Origin: Planctomycetota bacterium
GTDB taxonomy: Bacteria; Planctomycetota; Phycisphaerae; SM23-33
Reading direction: 5' to 3'
Assembly: GCA_022705325.1 (NCBI GenBank)
Contig: JAKJER010000041.1
Span: 1-55,014, forward strand
DNA length: 55,014 nucleotides
Shown: in pieces, positions 22,341 through 29,689 of the stretch
How positions within the stretch are numbered: the first letter of the stretch is position 1
Layout of the letters: each line of letters begins with the position of its first letter
Made by a program: the position numbers and the translations under genes
Notes under the pieces: generated by a model
Told to the model about the DNA's origin: nothing
Database searches by the model: none
The model's input: only the letters and a program-made list of their open reading frames with translations

Positions 22341-22814
22341 TTGAAGCGACGAGTGTGTATCTGGGTTCTGCTGGCCGCCTCCGCCCTGCCGGGCGGCTGT
22401 CAGGACCGCCAGGAAGCCCCCGCCGTGACGCTGGGCTCGCGGCGTTGGCTGGTCGATCTGGCGACGACCCGACAGCAGCGGTACACGGGGCTCTCGGGGC
22501 GCCAGCACCTGGGCGAGAACGTGGGCATGCTCTTCATCTACCCCGAGCCCAAGGTCCTGGAATTCTGCATGAGGGGCTGCTACATCCCGCTGGACATCGC
22601 CTTCCTCGACGCCGACCGCCGCGTCGTGGCCATGCACACCATGAGCGTCGAGCCCGACCTGATCGGGCAGGTCGCCTACAGTTCCGACGTCCCGGCCCAG
22701 TACGCCCTGGAGGTGGGCGCCGGGCAGCTTGCCCGCGCGGGCGTCCGCCTGGGCGACCAGGCCGACTTCTCGCCTGCCGTTCCGCCGCCTGCTAAAGCCG
22801 AGGCGGGTCTGTGA
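22341..22814 (+). CDS. DUF192 family exported protein
   Basis: 157 residues; TTG 22341 is chosen because GGAG (22332-22335) is 5 nt upstream and a short hydrophobic export segment follows (VCIWVLLAASALPGGC). The Cys after PGG could be a non-standard lipobox. The body matches DUF192: RWLVDLATTRQQRYTGLSGR, GMLFIYPEPKVLEFCMRGCYIPLDIAFLD, VAMHTM, YALEVGAGQLARAGVRLGD. The usual W/FWMKNT motif reads EFCMRGC, which has two extra cysteines. The family's biochemical role is not established. Confidence 0.86.
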   Translation: MKRRVCIWVLLAASALPGGCQDRQEAPAVTLGSRRWLVDLATTRQQRYTGLSGRQHLGENVGMLFIYPEPKVLEFCMRGCYIPLDIAFLDADRRVVAMHTMSVEPDLIGQVAYSSDVPAQYALEVGAGQLARAGVRLGDQADFSPAVPPPAKAEAGL

Positions 22815-22870
22815 CGATGAGCTAACGGACACTGCCCCTGCGGGTATTGGTACTAACCGTAGGACTCACA

Positions 22871-24049
22871 TTGGATACGAACGGCAAACTGCTCTGGGTG
22901 GGACCGCTGCCGCCCCCTGAAAACGTCCGACAGGCCCTGGACGGTCTGTGGGGCCTCGACGTGTATCAGCCCGACCAGCCCCTGGGACCGCAGCTGCGCC
23001 CCTACCCGCTGGCCGTCTTCCACCCCAACGGCGCCGGCGACAGCCCGTCGCGCCTCGGGCAACTGCTCGACCAGCTCGAACGGACCTCCACGGTCGGCCT
23101 GTTCCTGCTGCCCCCCCAGGCCACGCTCGGCCGGGAGCTTCTCCAACGCCGGCGCGGGCAGTACCTCTGCGCCGACCCCGACGCCGGGCCCAGCGAACTG
23201 CGGGCCCAGGTCCAGGCGGCCCAGGCTCTTCAGCCCACCATCGAGAACCTGCTATCGGAGTTGTCGGCGGCCAACACCATCATCGCCTCGGGCACGCGCA
23301 CCCTGGAGGGCGTGGACGAGGAGATGCGCCTGGCCGCCCGCCTCCAGCGCGACTTCCTCCCGCGCCGCCTGCCCGAGTTGGGCGCCATCCGGTTCGGCGT
23401 GCTCTACCGCCCCGCGAGCTGGGTCAGCGGCGACATCTACGACATCATCCGCCTCGACGAGACCCACCTGGGCTTCTACGTCGTCGACGCCGTCGGACAC
23501 GGCATGCCCGCCGCCCTGCTGACGATGTTCATCAAGAAGGCCCTCCAGACCAAGCGCATCCTGGACAACAGCTACCAGATCGTCCCGCCCGACGTGTCGC
23601 TCACCGAACTCAACACCGACATCTGCGAGCAGGGACTCACGAGCTGCCAGTTCTGCACGGCCGTCTACTGCGTCCTGGACGCCTCGGACCTGACGATGAC
23701 CTTCGCCCGGGCCGGGCATCCGGACCCGGTGCTGATCCGGCGCGACGGGCAGATCGAAGTCCTCAGCCTCAAGGGCAGCCTCCTGGGCGTCTTCGAGGAC
23801 GAGCAATACGAAGCCGCCACCGTCCAGCTCGGCCACGGCGACCGCCTGCTGCTCTACACCGACGGGGCGGAAGAAGTGCTCTGCCAAAGCCCCGGCGGCA
23901 GGAAGGACATCCGCCAGGTGCTGGCCCCCTACGCCCGGATGCCCCGCGACCAGCTCCTGCTCCATCTCACCGCCCGCGCCGAGGCCAAACCCTCCGGCAC
24001 CCGCTTCGACGACGACATCACCGTCATGGTCGTCGACGTCCTGGAGTAA
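22871..24049 (+). CDS. SpoIIE/RsbU-type PP2C serine phosphatase with N-terminal receiver-like domain
   Basis: About 392 residues. The start is uncertain: TTG 22871 has AGGA at 22861-22864, while an upstream TTG at 22847 also fits. Residues 1-115 form an alternating hydrophobic/charged domain that resembles a degenerate receiver domain, followed by a helix and the linker motif LAARLQRDFLPRRLPE. The PPM-type phosphatase domain has SGDIYDIIRLD, VVDAVGHGMPAAL, LLLYTDGAEE and RFDDDITVMVV, so the metal-binding Asp residues are present. Such enzymes dephosphorylate anti-anti-sigma factors in partner-switching systems; no partner is in the window. rpiB converges downstream. Confidence 0.87.
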   Translation: MDTNGKLLWVGPLPPPENVRQALDGLWGLDVYQPDQPLGPQLRPYPLAVFHPNGAGDSPSRLGQLLDQLERTSTVGLFLLPPQATLGRELLQRRRGQYLCADPDAGPSELRAQVQAAQALQPTIENLLSELSAANTIIASGTRTLEGVDEEMRLAARLQRDFLPRRLPELGAIRFGVLYRPASWVSGDIYDIIRLDETHLGFYVVDAVGHGMPAALLTMFIKKALQTKRILDNSYQIVPPDVSLTELNTDICEQGLTSCQFCTAVYCVLDASDLTMTFARAGHPDPVLIRRDGQIEVLSLKGSLLGVFEDEQYEAATVQLGHGDRLLLYTDGAEEVLCQSPGGRKDIRQVLAPYARMPRDQLLLHLTARAEAKPSGTRFDDDITVMVVDVLE

Positions 24050-24070
24050 GCCCCCCTGCGGTCCGGCCCC

Positions 24071-24499
24071 TCACGCATCGATCTGGCGGACCCGCCGCTC
24101 GTGCCGCCCGCCCTCGAATTCGGTGGCCAGCCACAGATCCACAATCTCCAGCGCATCATCGAGGGCCAGCATCCGCTGGCCCAGCGAGAGCACGTTGGCG
24201 TCGTTGTGGCGGCGGGCCAGGCTGGCCGAGCGGAGGTCCCAGCACAGGCTGCACCGCACGCCGCGGACGCGGTTGGCGACCATGGCCTCGCCGTTGCCCG
24301 ACCCGCCCAGCACGATGCCCCGCTCGAAGAGCCCCTGGGCCACGGCCTGGGCCACCGGGCGAATGAAGAGGGGATAGTCGCACGCCTCGTCGCTGTGCGT
24401 GCCGAAGTCTTCCACCTGGTGGCCCCGGGCCAGAAGGTGGTCGATGATCCGCTGCTTGTACTGGAACCCGGCGTGGTCCGAGCCGACGGCGATTTTCAT
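24071..24499 (-). CDS. rpiB: Ribose-5-phosphate isomerase B
   Basis: 142 residues that interconvert ribose-5-phosphate and ribulose-5-phosphate. Family motifs are KIAVGSDHAGF (2-12), VEDFGTHSDEACDYPLF and GIVLGGSGNGEAMVANRVRGVRCSLC split by the active-site loop. The loop reads GSGNGE, as in the actinobacterial-type enzymes where a Glu acts as base, rather than the Cys type of E. coli. With rpe at 16713, two pentose phosphate enzymes lie within 8 kb. Confidence 0.95.
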   Translation of the reverse strand: MKIAVGSDHAGFQYKQRIIDHLLARGHQVEDFGTHSDEACDYPLFIRPVAQAVAQGLFERGIVLGGSGNGEAMVANRVRGVRCSLCWDLRSASLARRHNDANVLSLGQRMLALDDALEIVDLWLATEFEGGRHERRVRQIDA

Positions 24500-24605
24500 A
24501 GTGGGCGTCTTTCCTGTCCGAAAGACGCACGAGAATACCGCCTAAATGGGCAATTTTCAAATTCCCTTGCCCCCAAAAGCCGAATATCATGGAGTAGGAC
24601 AAGGT

Positions 24606-24670
24606 GCTTGCCGGGAGCCGGCAAGCCGTGCGGGCGGGTTCTGAGCCTGAGAACGCGCCGAAAGCCCGCC
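24606..24670 (+). promoter_or_regulatory. Structured leader upstream of the pseudopilin gene
   Basis: A perfect 9-bp hairpin, GCTTGCCGG/CCGGCAAGC with loop GAG (24606-24626), is followed by a second stem: GTTCT (24638-24642) with AGAAC (24650-24654), extended by GGCG with CGCC across a G-G mismatch. GCGGGC (24630-24635) can instead pair with GCCCGC (24664-24669), and the two choices compete. AGGAGA (24675-24680) follows at once. It looks like a cis-acting element; I do not recognise a known riboswitch class. Confidence 0.45.
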
Positions 24671-24693
24671 CAACAGGAGACAAGCGCCCCCGT

Positions 24694-25494
24694 ATGTGTC
24701 ACAAGCCAGACAACCCGCCGCCAGCGGCCGCGGCCAGGCGAGCCTTCACGCTGGTCGAATTGCTGGTGGTCATCTCGATCCTGGCGCTGCTTCTGGCGCT
24801 GCTGACGCCGACGCTTCAGCGGAGCAAGTCGCTGGCCCGGCGGGCGGTGGACGCGGCCAGGACGCAACAGTTCGTCGGCGCCGCCCACGCGTACGCCTCG
24901 ACGTACCGCACGTGGTTCCCCGACGCCTGCCGCGAGTCGCTGGCCGACGCGCAGGCCGGGCTGAACGTCCACTACGGGCACGACGACATGGTGGCCTTCC
25001 GCTACCCCACGTGGGTGGTCCTGCGCGACCACTTCGGGCTGACCACCGCGAACACCTCGTGCGTCTGCTTCGACTGGCAGGTCAACAGCTACGGGCGCCA
25101 GGACAAGACCAATTACGGCGGGACGGTCATCGGGCGGATCATCTGGGGCAACCGGCGCGACACGTTCCCCAACCTGTTCCAGTCCGACGTGTACAAGACG
25201 CCCAAGCGGACCAGCGACCAGGGGACCAGCAACACGTACATGACCTGCCGCGAGTTCGTCCGCGCCCCCACGTGGGCCAGCGGCGTGGTCCCTCACGTCG
25301 ACGGCGACAAGTGGGACTACACCGAGAACAGCATCACCGACCCGTACAACTTCTCGCTCGAGCCCGAGGGTCTGGCCATCGGCTACACCGACGGCGGGGC
25401 GGCCTGGCGGCCCTGGAAGTCGCTATTAGCCGTCCGCAACCACAACTGGCTCTTCTACGATCCCCTGCCCAGCGACCCGCAGTACCGCAAGTGA
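24694..25494 (+). CDS. Type II secretion/type IV pseudopilin-like protein (prepilin N-terminal methylation motif)
   Basis: 266 residues. After a short leader comes the prepilin peptidase site, RAFTLVELLVVISILALLLA, with processing expected after the residue before FTLVE. The rest is the large C-terminal globular domain typical of planctomycetal pseudopilins, with many aromatic residues and a DPYNFSLEPEGLAIGYTDGG segment. ATG 24694 is used, although the AGGAGA site is about 13 nt upstream, longer than ideal. It would be exported and assembled into a pilus-like fibre or act at the membrane. Only the PilT-like gene at 4460 offers a possible functional partner here. Confidence 0.86.
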   Translation: MCHKPDNPPPAAAARRAFTLVELLVVISILALLLALLTPTLQRSKSLARRAVDAARTQQFVGAAHAYASTYRTWFPDACRESLADAQAGLNVHYGHDDMVAFRYPTWVVLRDHFGLTTANTSCVCFDWQVNSYGRQDKTNYGGTVIGRIIWGNRRDTFPNLFQSDVYKTPKRTSDQGTSNTYMTCREFVRAPTWASGVVPHVDGDKWDYTENSITDPYNFSLEPEGLAIGYTDGGAAWRPWKSLLAVRNHNWLFYDPLPSDPQYRK

Positions 25495-25557
25495 GCTGTC
25501 CGCTGGAGACAGCTTGCGGAACAGAGAAAGACCCGGCGGCCCCCCGCACCCAGGCCC

Positions 25558-26067
25558 TTACGCCCACAGCATCGTGGTCTCCACCCCAAGAGCCTTGGCA
25601 ATCTTCTTCACCGTGGCCTGTTGCGGGCGACAGCGGCGGGACAAGATCATGGAGACGGCGGGCTGGCCCACTTTGATCTTCTCGGCAAGTTCCTTTTGCG
25701 TCATGCCCCGGTCCTTCATGAGTTTCCGCACGACCCGCGCGAAGCGGGCTTCCTGGCGGTTCATCGCCGCGCGAACGCACCGCGCCGGGCTTGAATTCCC
25801 TTCTTCGAGCGATTCCAGGTCCACGCCTAGATCTTCCGGACGCCTCGGGGGGAACAAAGCGTCCACGAGCGTGTCCAAGGCCGCACTGCGCTCGTCCTCA
25901 TCGGCCGCTGGATCGTTCACGATCCGGCTCATGGACTCAATGACTTCCTTGACGGACTCGCTGGCCTCCAAGTAACCTTCGGCGAAAACCTTGGCGAACA
26001 ACGCCCCTGCCGGACGGTCTATGTCCGGGCCCTGAGACATCCGAGAGTGCGTGGTGAGCGTTGACAT
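25558..26067 (-). CDS. HigA-type antitoxin with C-terminal HTH
   Basis: 169 residues. The C-terminal quarter is an XRE-type helix-turn-helix (KLMKDRGMTQKELAEKIKVG...VSMILSRRC, about 115-150). The N-terminal part is acidic and helical with no known DNA-binding motif. It follows the toxin-like gene by 3 nt, and its AGGAG ribosome site overlaps the toxin's last codons, so the two are translated together. Toxin first, antitoxin second is the HigBA order. The antitoxin is longer than usual HigA (about 100 residues), which may reflect a fused toxin-binding domain. Confidence 0.82.
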   Translation of the reverse strand: MSTLTTHSRMSQGPDIDRPAGALFAKVFAEGYLEASESVKEVIESMSRIVNDPAADEDERSAALDTLVDALFPPRRPEDLGVDLESLEEGNSSPARCVRAAMNRQEARFARVVRKLMKDRGMTQKELAEKIKVGQPAVSMILSRRCRPQQATVKKIAKALGVETTMLWA

Positions 26068-26070
26068 GGA

Positions 26071-26514
26071 TCAACTCCTTAGCCTGTAAAACCACTCTAT
26101 CACCAACAACCTGCGCGCCTTGAAAGTAGCCAGGTCGGCCGCAGTGAATTCCATCCGCTTCCTCTGCATCACGTGCAACACCCAGATGATGGGCAATGGC
26201 TGACGCACCTTCTTGTTTCCGACAAAGAAGACCACCCGAATATTGTCAAGCCCCCCGATCTCGTCGGCTATTCGCAGCTCCCCTATGTCCAACCCTTTCA
26301 GGGCCCTGATCCAGTCCCAGTCCAAGTCAAGCAGCCGCCCCGACTCCATCGCCGGCTTCTTCTCAGGCCAAAACCGCAGTTTCAGTGCCTGCCTGCGAAT
26401 CTCGGCCCTGTCGGCTGCCTTCGGAAACAACCTCCGGACCGCAGAGAAGGAGGCCCTAACCGCCCGGACTCTGAAGTTCCCAGTCAGTTTGCTCCCTTGG
26501 CCATTCTCACTCAT
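26071..26514 (-). CDS. HigB/RelE-like (Gp49 family) toxin
   Basis: 147 residues with a basic N-terminus and a RelE-superfamily-like C-terminal core: IADEIGGLDNIRVVFFVGN, then PLPIIWVLHVMQRKRMEFTAADLATFKARRLLVIEWF. The order 'IRVVFFV...WVLHVMQRK...FT..DL..ARRL' matches phage-derived Gp49/HigB toxins, which cut mRNA on the ribosome. The ribosome site GAGG lies 6 nt before ATG 26514. A good sigma70 promoter lies at 26530-26558 in an AT-rich stretch. The assignment rests on the fold pattern and on pairing with the HTH gene. Confidence 0.78.
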   Translation of the reverse strand: MSENGQGSKLTGNFRVRAVRASFSAVRRLFPKAADRAEIRRQALKLRFWPEKKPAMESGRLLDLDWDWIRALKGLDIGELRIADEIGGLDNIRVVFFVGNKKVRQPLPIIWVLHVMQRKRMEFTAADLATFKARRLLVIEWFYRLRS

Positions 26515-26529
26515 GCGGACCTCAATCGC

Positions 26530-26558
26530 AGGATATCACAGAAATGCCTTGAATGCAA
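26530..26558 (-). promoter_or_regulatory. Promoter and possible operator of the HigBA-like pair
   Basis: On the minus strand TTGCAT (26558-26553) and TATCCT (26535-26530) are 17 nt apart. The surroundings are AT-rich for this genome and contain a short palindrome, CTTG/CAAG (within 26548-26559), overlapping the -35. A TATCAC/GTGATA repeat pair flanks the promoter (26534-26539 and 26580-26585). These are reasonable binding sites for the HTH antitoxin, as in other autoregulated pairs. Confidence 0.5.
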
Positions 26559-26616
26559 GAATATTATCACACAATTAAGTGATATACGTGGACGACCCCC
26601 TCTTGGCAGCTCCGCC

Positions 26617-27915
26617 CTACTGCTTCTGCATGTCGCAACCCAGGGCCTGCATCTGCTCGATGAAGTTGGGGAAGGTCTTCTTGACGCACTCGGTGTCGCT
26701 GATGGTTGTGGCGCCGTCGGCGACCAGCCCGGCGACGGCCATCGTCATGACCATTCGATGGTCGCTTCGACTGTCGAGGTCGGCGCCCCGCAGGCGGCTG
26801 CGGCGGATGGCCAGCCCGTCGGGCCTCTCCTCGACGTCGGCGCCCATGGCCCGCAGGGCCTTGGCCATTTCGGTGATGCGGTCGCACTCCTTGTGGCGGC
26901 AGACCTCGGCGTTGGTGAGGACGGTCTGGCCGTCGGCGCAGGCCCCCACCACCGCCAGCAGCATGAACTGGTCGATGAAGTCGTTGCAGTCGATGGTGCG
27001 TCCGGTCAGGCGGCTGGAGCGGGCGGTGACCAGGTCGCCCTCGATGCGGATGTCGGCCCCCATGCTCCGCAGGACGTCGACGACGGCCTTGTCGCCCTGG
27101 CTGTCGTTGAAGTCCATGCCGGGCAGGCGGACCTCGCTGTCGCGCGTGAGGACGGCGGCCGCGATGGGGTACAGGGCGGCCGACCAGTCCAGGGGGATCT
27201 GGCACTCGAAGGCCTTCCAGCGGTTTCGTCCGCGGATGCGGTAGCGTTCGAAGTTTTCGTTGGAGAATTCCACTCCGCAGCGGTTGAGCCAGTCGAGGGT
27301 GACCCCGACCCAGGGCTTCTCGCCCGCGCGGCGGACGGTGAGTTCGGTCGGAGCGTCGGCGAGGGCGGAGGCGATCAGCAGGGCCGACACGGGCTGGGAG
27401 TCGAAGCCGTCGATTTCGGCCCGCCCGCCTCGCAGTCGTCCGCGGACGACGACGGGGGCGTGCCCGTCGCCCTTGGTGGACACCGCCCACGCGCCCAGGG
27501 AGTTCAGGGCGTCGATGAGGGGCTGGCAGAGGCGGATGTGGCGCAGCGAGTGGTCGCCGCTGAACACGGTGTAGCCCTCGCAGGAGGCGGCCAGCGCCAT
27601 GAAGAACCGCAGGATGATCCCGCTGTTGCCGCAGTCGACCACGTCGTCGGGCACCTGGAGGCTGCCCCCCCTGCCGGCGACCGACCAGGTCTTCTCCGCC
27701 TTGGGGTGCGCCTCGCACCCGAACATCTCCAGCGCCTCGACGCCGCGCATCCAGTCGTTGGAAATGGCCGGGTCGTGGATCAGGCTGGTCCCCTCGGCCA
27801 GGGCGGCCATGATCAGGGCCCGGAAGGAGTGGCTCTTGTTGGGCGGGCAGCGGACCTGTCCGTGGAGGTTGTGAGACGGCTGTATGGCGACCTTCAAGGT
27901 GATCTCTCTTTCCAT
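26617..27915 (-). CDS. aroA: 3-phosphoshikimate 1-carboxyvinyltransferase (EPSP synthase), divergent
   Basis: 432 residues for the sixth step of the shikimate pathway. Conserved features: PPNKSHSFRALIMAALAEG (substrate Lys, Ser and Arg), GDHSLRHIRLCQPLIDAL, SQPVSALLIASAL, the catalytic Asp in NDFIDQFMLLAVVG, KECDRI (usual KESDRI) and SDHRMVM. Two core motifs deviate: the usual GNAGTAMR reads CGNSGIILR, and PGSKS reads PPNKS. The catalytic residues are kept, so an active enzyme is likely, but it belongs to an unusual branch. No other shikimate gene adjoins it. A related enolpyruvyl transferase cannot be fully excluded. Confidence 0.88.
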   Translation of the reverse strand: MEREITLKVAIQPSHNLHGQVRCPPNKSHSFRALIMAALAEGTSLIHDPAISNDWMRGVEALEMFGCEAHPKAEKTWSVAGRGGSLQVPDDVVDCGNSGIILRFFMALAASCEGYTVFSGDHSLRHIRLCQPLIDALNSLGAWAVSTKGDGHAPVVVRGRLRGGRAEIDGFDSQPVSALLIASALADAPTELTVRRAGEKPWVGVTLDWLNRCGVEFSNENFERYRIRGRNRWKAFECQIPLDWSAALYPIAAAVLTRDSEVRLPGMDFNDSQGDKAVVDVLRSMGADIRIEGDLVTARSSRLTGRTIDCNDFIDQFMLLAVVGACADGQTVLTNAEVCRHKECDRITEMAKALRAMGADVEERPDGLAIRRSRLRGADLDSRSDHRMVMTMAVAGLVADGATTISDTECVKKTFPNFIEQMQALGCDMQKQ

Positions 27916-27997
27916 GCCGTAAAGGAGGCGACCTGCATTCTACAGGGTCCACCCGCGGCGTTCAACGCGCTGCTCGTCCGCCGTCGGCCGCGGCGCA

Positions 27998-29179
27998 TCA
28001 CCCCACGAGGGTCATGGCGGCCAGGCAGATCGCCGTGATCACGCAGGGGACCAGATAGACCGACCGCCAGCGAAACGTCCCGCCGGGGATCTTGTAGTGG
28101 TCCATTACCAGGCCGGTGAACTGCGTGCCCAGGAAGAACCCCAGGCCGAAGAGCACCATCGTGTACAGCCCCTGGGCCGAGCCGCGGATGTCGGGCGGGG
28201 CGACGTGATCGACGTAGAAGTTGCCCAACCAGATGACGAAGGTGTAGGCCAGCCCGTGCAGTCCCTGAGCCACGATGACCGGGCCGCGCCGCGGCAGGAA
28301 GGTGTAGATGGCGTACATGGCCAGCCACATCGCGATACCGGCCATGAACATCCCCCCGTACCCGATGGCCTCGCGGATGGGCGTCATCCAGAAGAACAGC
28401 GTCAGCGTTCCACCCACCTGGGCCACCTGGGCGATGGTCATGACGGCGGGGATGGACCGCCCCTGGACGCCCAGTTCTCCCAGGAACGGGGCCGTGCCCA
28501 GGAAGAAGAACTGCAACTGCGTGGCCAGCAGGAAGACCACGATCAGGAAGATCAGGAAATTGCCGTCGCCCAGCAGTCGCAGGGCCTTGAGGAAGGGCAG
28601 CAGTTCTTCCGTCCCCCCGGACGGCGGGGTATGGGGCAGGAAGAAGCAGTAGACGCCGAGCGCCAGCGAGAGCAGCCCGGCCAGCACCAGGCAGTCGGCG
28701 CCCTCGCCGCTGCCCTTCATGCGGCGCCACAGCGTCAGACCCCAGCCGGCCACCGCCCAGCCGATGGTCCCCCACACCAGGACCGCGAAGGTCAAGTGCT
28801 TCATCTTCTCGAGATGGTAGAAGCTCAACGAGTAGATCAGGGCCAGCGTCGGGGCGAAGGCCAGGGCGTACAACAGCATGACGACCAGCAGGGGACCGAA
28901 TCGCCGCTGCCTGGCCGCCGCCAGCAGGAGCAGGCCGCCGGCCAGGTGGGCCCCCGCCAGGAACCACTCCGTGGCCACCCAGCGGTCGGCGATCTGCCCG
29001 GCGATCAGCGGCGAGACGATGCACCCGATGTAGATCGAGCCGTAGATCCAGCCCGTCTGCTTGCCGCTCATCTTCAGCGGCCCCAGCAGCCGCGAGGCCA
29101 GCACAGGCGACCACGCGCCCCAGACGGCGAATTGGAGGAACATCATCAGGCTGAGTTGAAGGTAGAGCGTCCAGTTCAT
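27998..29179 (-). CDS. MFS transporter, nucleoside:H+ symporter (NupG/XapB) type
   Basis: 393 residues with about 12 hydrophobic segments. The N-terminus LQLSLMMFLQFAVWGAWSPV and the following YIGCIVSPLIAGQIADRW match the NupG-like branch of the major facilitator superfamily. The C-terminal half has VAQGLHGLAYTFVIWLGNFY and RGSAQGLYTMVLFGLGFFLG. It would import nucleosides or related sugars with protons. It lies 82 nt upstream of aroA on the same strand but with no clear functional link. Substrate is by family only. Confidence 0.88.
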   Translation of the reverse strand: MNWTLYLQLSLMMFLQFAVWGAWSPVLASRLLGPLKMSGKQTGWIYGSIYIGCIVSPLIAGQIADRWVATEWFLAGAHLAGGLLLLAAARQRRFGPLLVVMLLYALAFAPTLALIYSLSFYHLEKMKHLTFAVLVWGTIGWAVAGWGLTLWRRMKGSGEGADCLVLAGLLSLALGVYCFFLPHTPPSGGTEELLPFLKALRLLGDGNFLIFLIVVFLLATQLQFFFLGTAPFLGELGVQGRSIPAVMTIAQVAQVGGTLTLFFWMTPIREAIGYGGMFMAGIAMWLAMYAIYTFLPRRGPVIVAQGLHGLAYTFVIWLGNFYVDHVAPPDIRGSAQGLYTMVLFGLGFFLGTQFTGLVMDHYKIPGGTFRWRSVYLVPCVITAICLAAMTLVG

Positions 29180-29314
29180 GGCGACTCTCCACGGCGGCCA
29201 AGACGTGCGTCCAGGACCCAGGCAAACGACACGAGCGGAATTCTACAGCCGACCGCAGGCGGGTTCAATGCGGATTGCGGATGGCGGGCGTGTCGTGGCG
29301 AGGCCCCCCTCGCA

Positions 29315-29347
29315 CAAAAGCGAACGGCCTGCCGCAAGGGCAGGCCG
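29315..29347 (-). terminator. Intrinsic terminator after the 24-residue peptide gene
   Basis: On the minus strand a perfect 9-bp stem, CGGCCTGCC/GGCAGGCCG (29347-29325) with a 5-nt loop, is followed by TTCGCTTTT. It lies 35 nt after the small gene's stop and gives it a defined transcript end. Confidence 0.8.
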
Positions 29348-29381
29348 CAGATAGGACGAAAGATAGCGGGTGCGTCCGGGA

Positions 29382-29456
29382 TCAGCACATCGCGGCGAAG
29401 CTCAGGATGATGAAGAAGATCATTCGCACTTTACGACGCAATTCTTCGTTGGCCAT
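29382..29456 (-). CDS. Unannotated 24-residue membrane peptide
   Basis: Frame from ATG 29456 to TGA 29382: a charged head (MANEELRRKVR) and a hydrophobic tail (MIFFIILSFAAMC), a typical single-pass small membrane protein. A near-perfect AGGAGG (29471-29466) lies 9 nt upstream and a strong intrinsic terminator lies downstream. A TACAAT (29509-29504) upstream could be the -10 box, but no good -35 is seen. It is read away from the ADP-ribosylglycohydrolase gene. Function is unknown; toxin-like, regulatory or subunit roles all fit. The 29180-29314 and 29510-29689 flanks show nothing else. Confidence 0.65.
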   Translation of the reverse strand: MANEELRRKVRMIFFIILSFAAMC

Positions 29457-29689
29457 GATCGATTACCTCCTGGGGCAATCTGACACGTCTTGATTACACT
29501 TTGATTGTAGAACGATTCGCCCGCAGCGCGAAGGGGGAAAATCCACGGTTTTGCGCAGAAGATAAACCGGGCAATCTGGGGCGCGAAGGCAACATATTCC
29601 GCCTGTGAGGCGTACCGGGCAACAGTGGATTTCGCCCGCCGCCGACAGTACAATCCGCGGCGATCCCTTAGCCCGCAGGAGATACGGAC

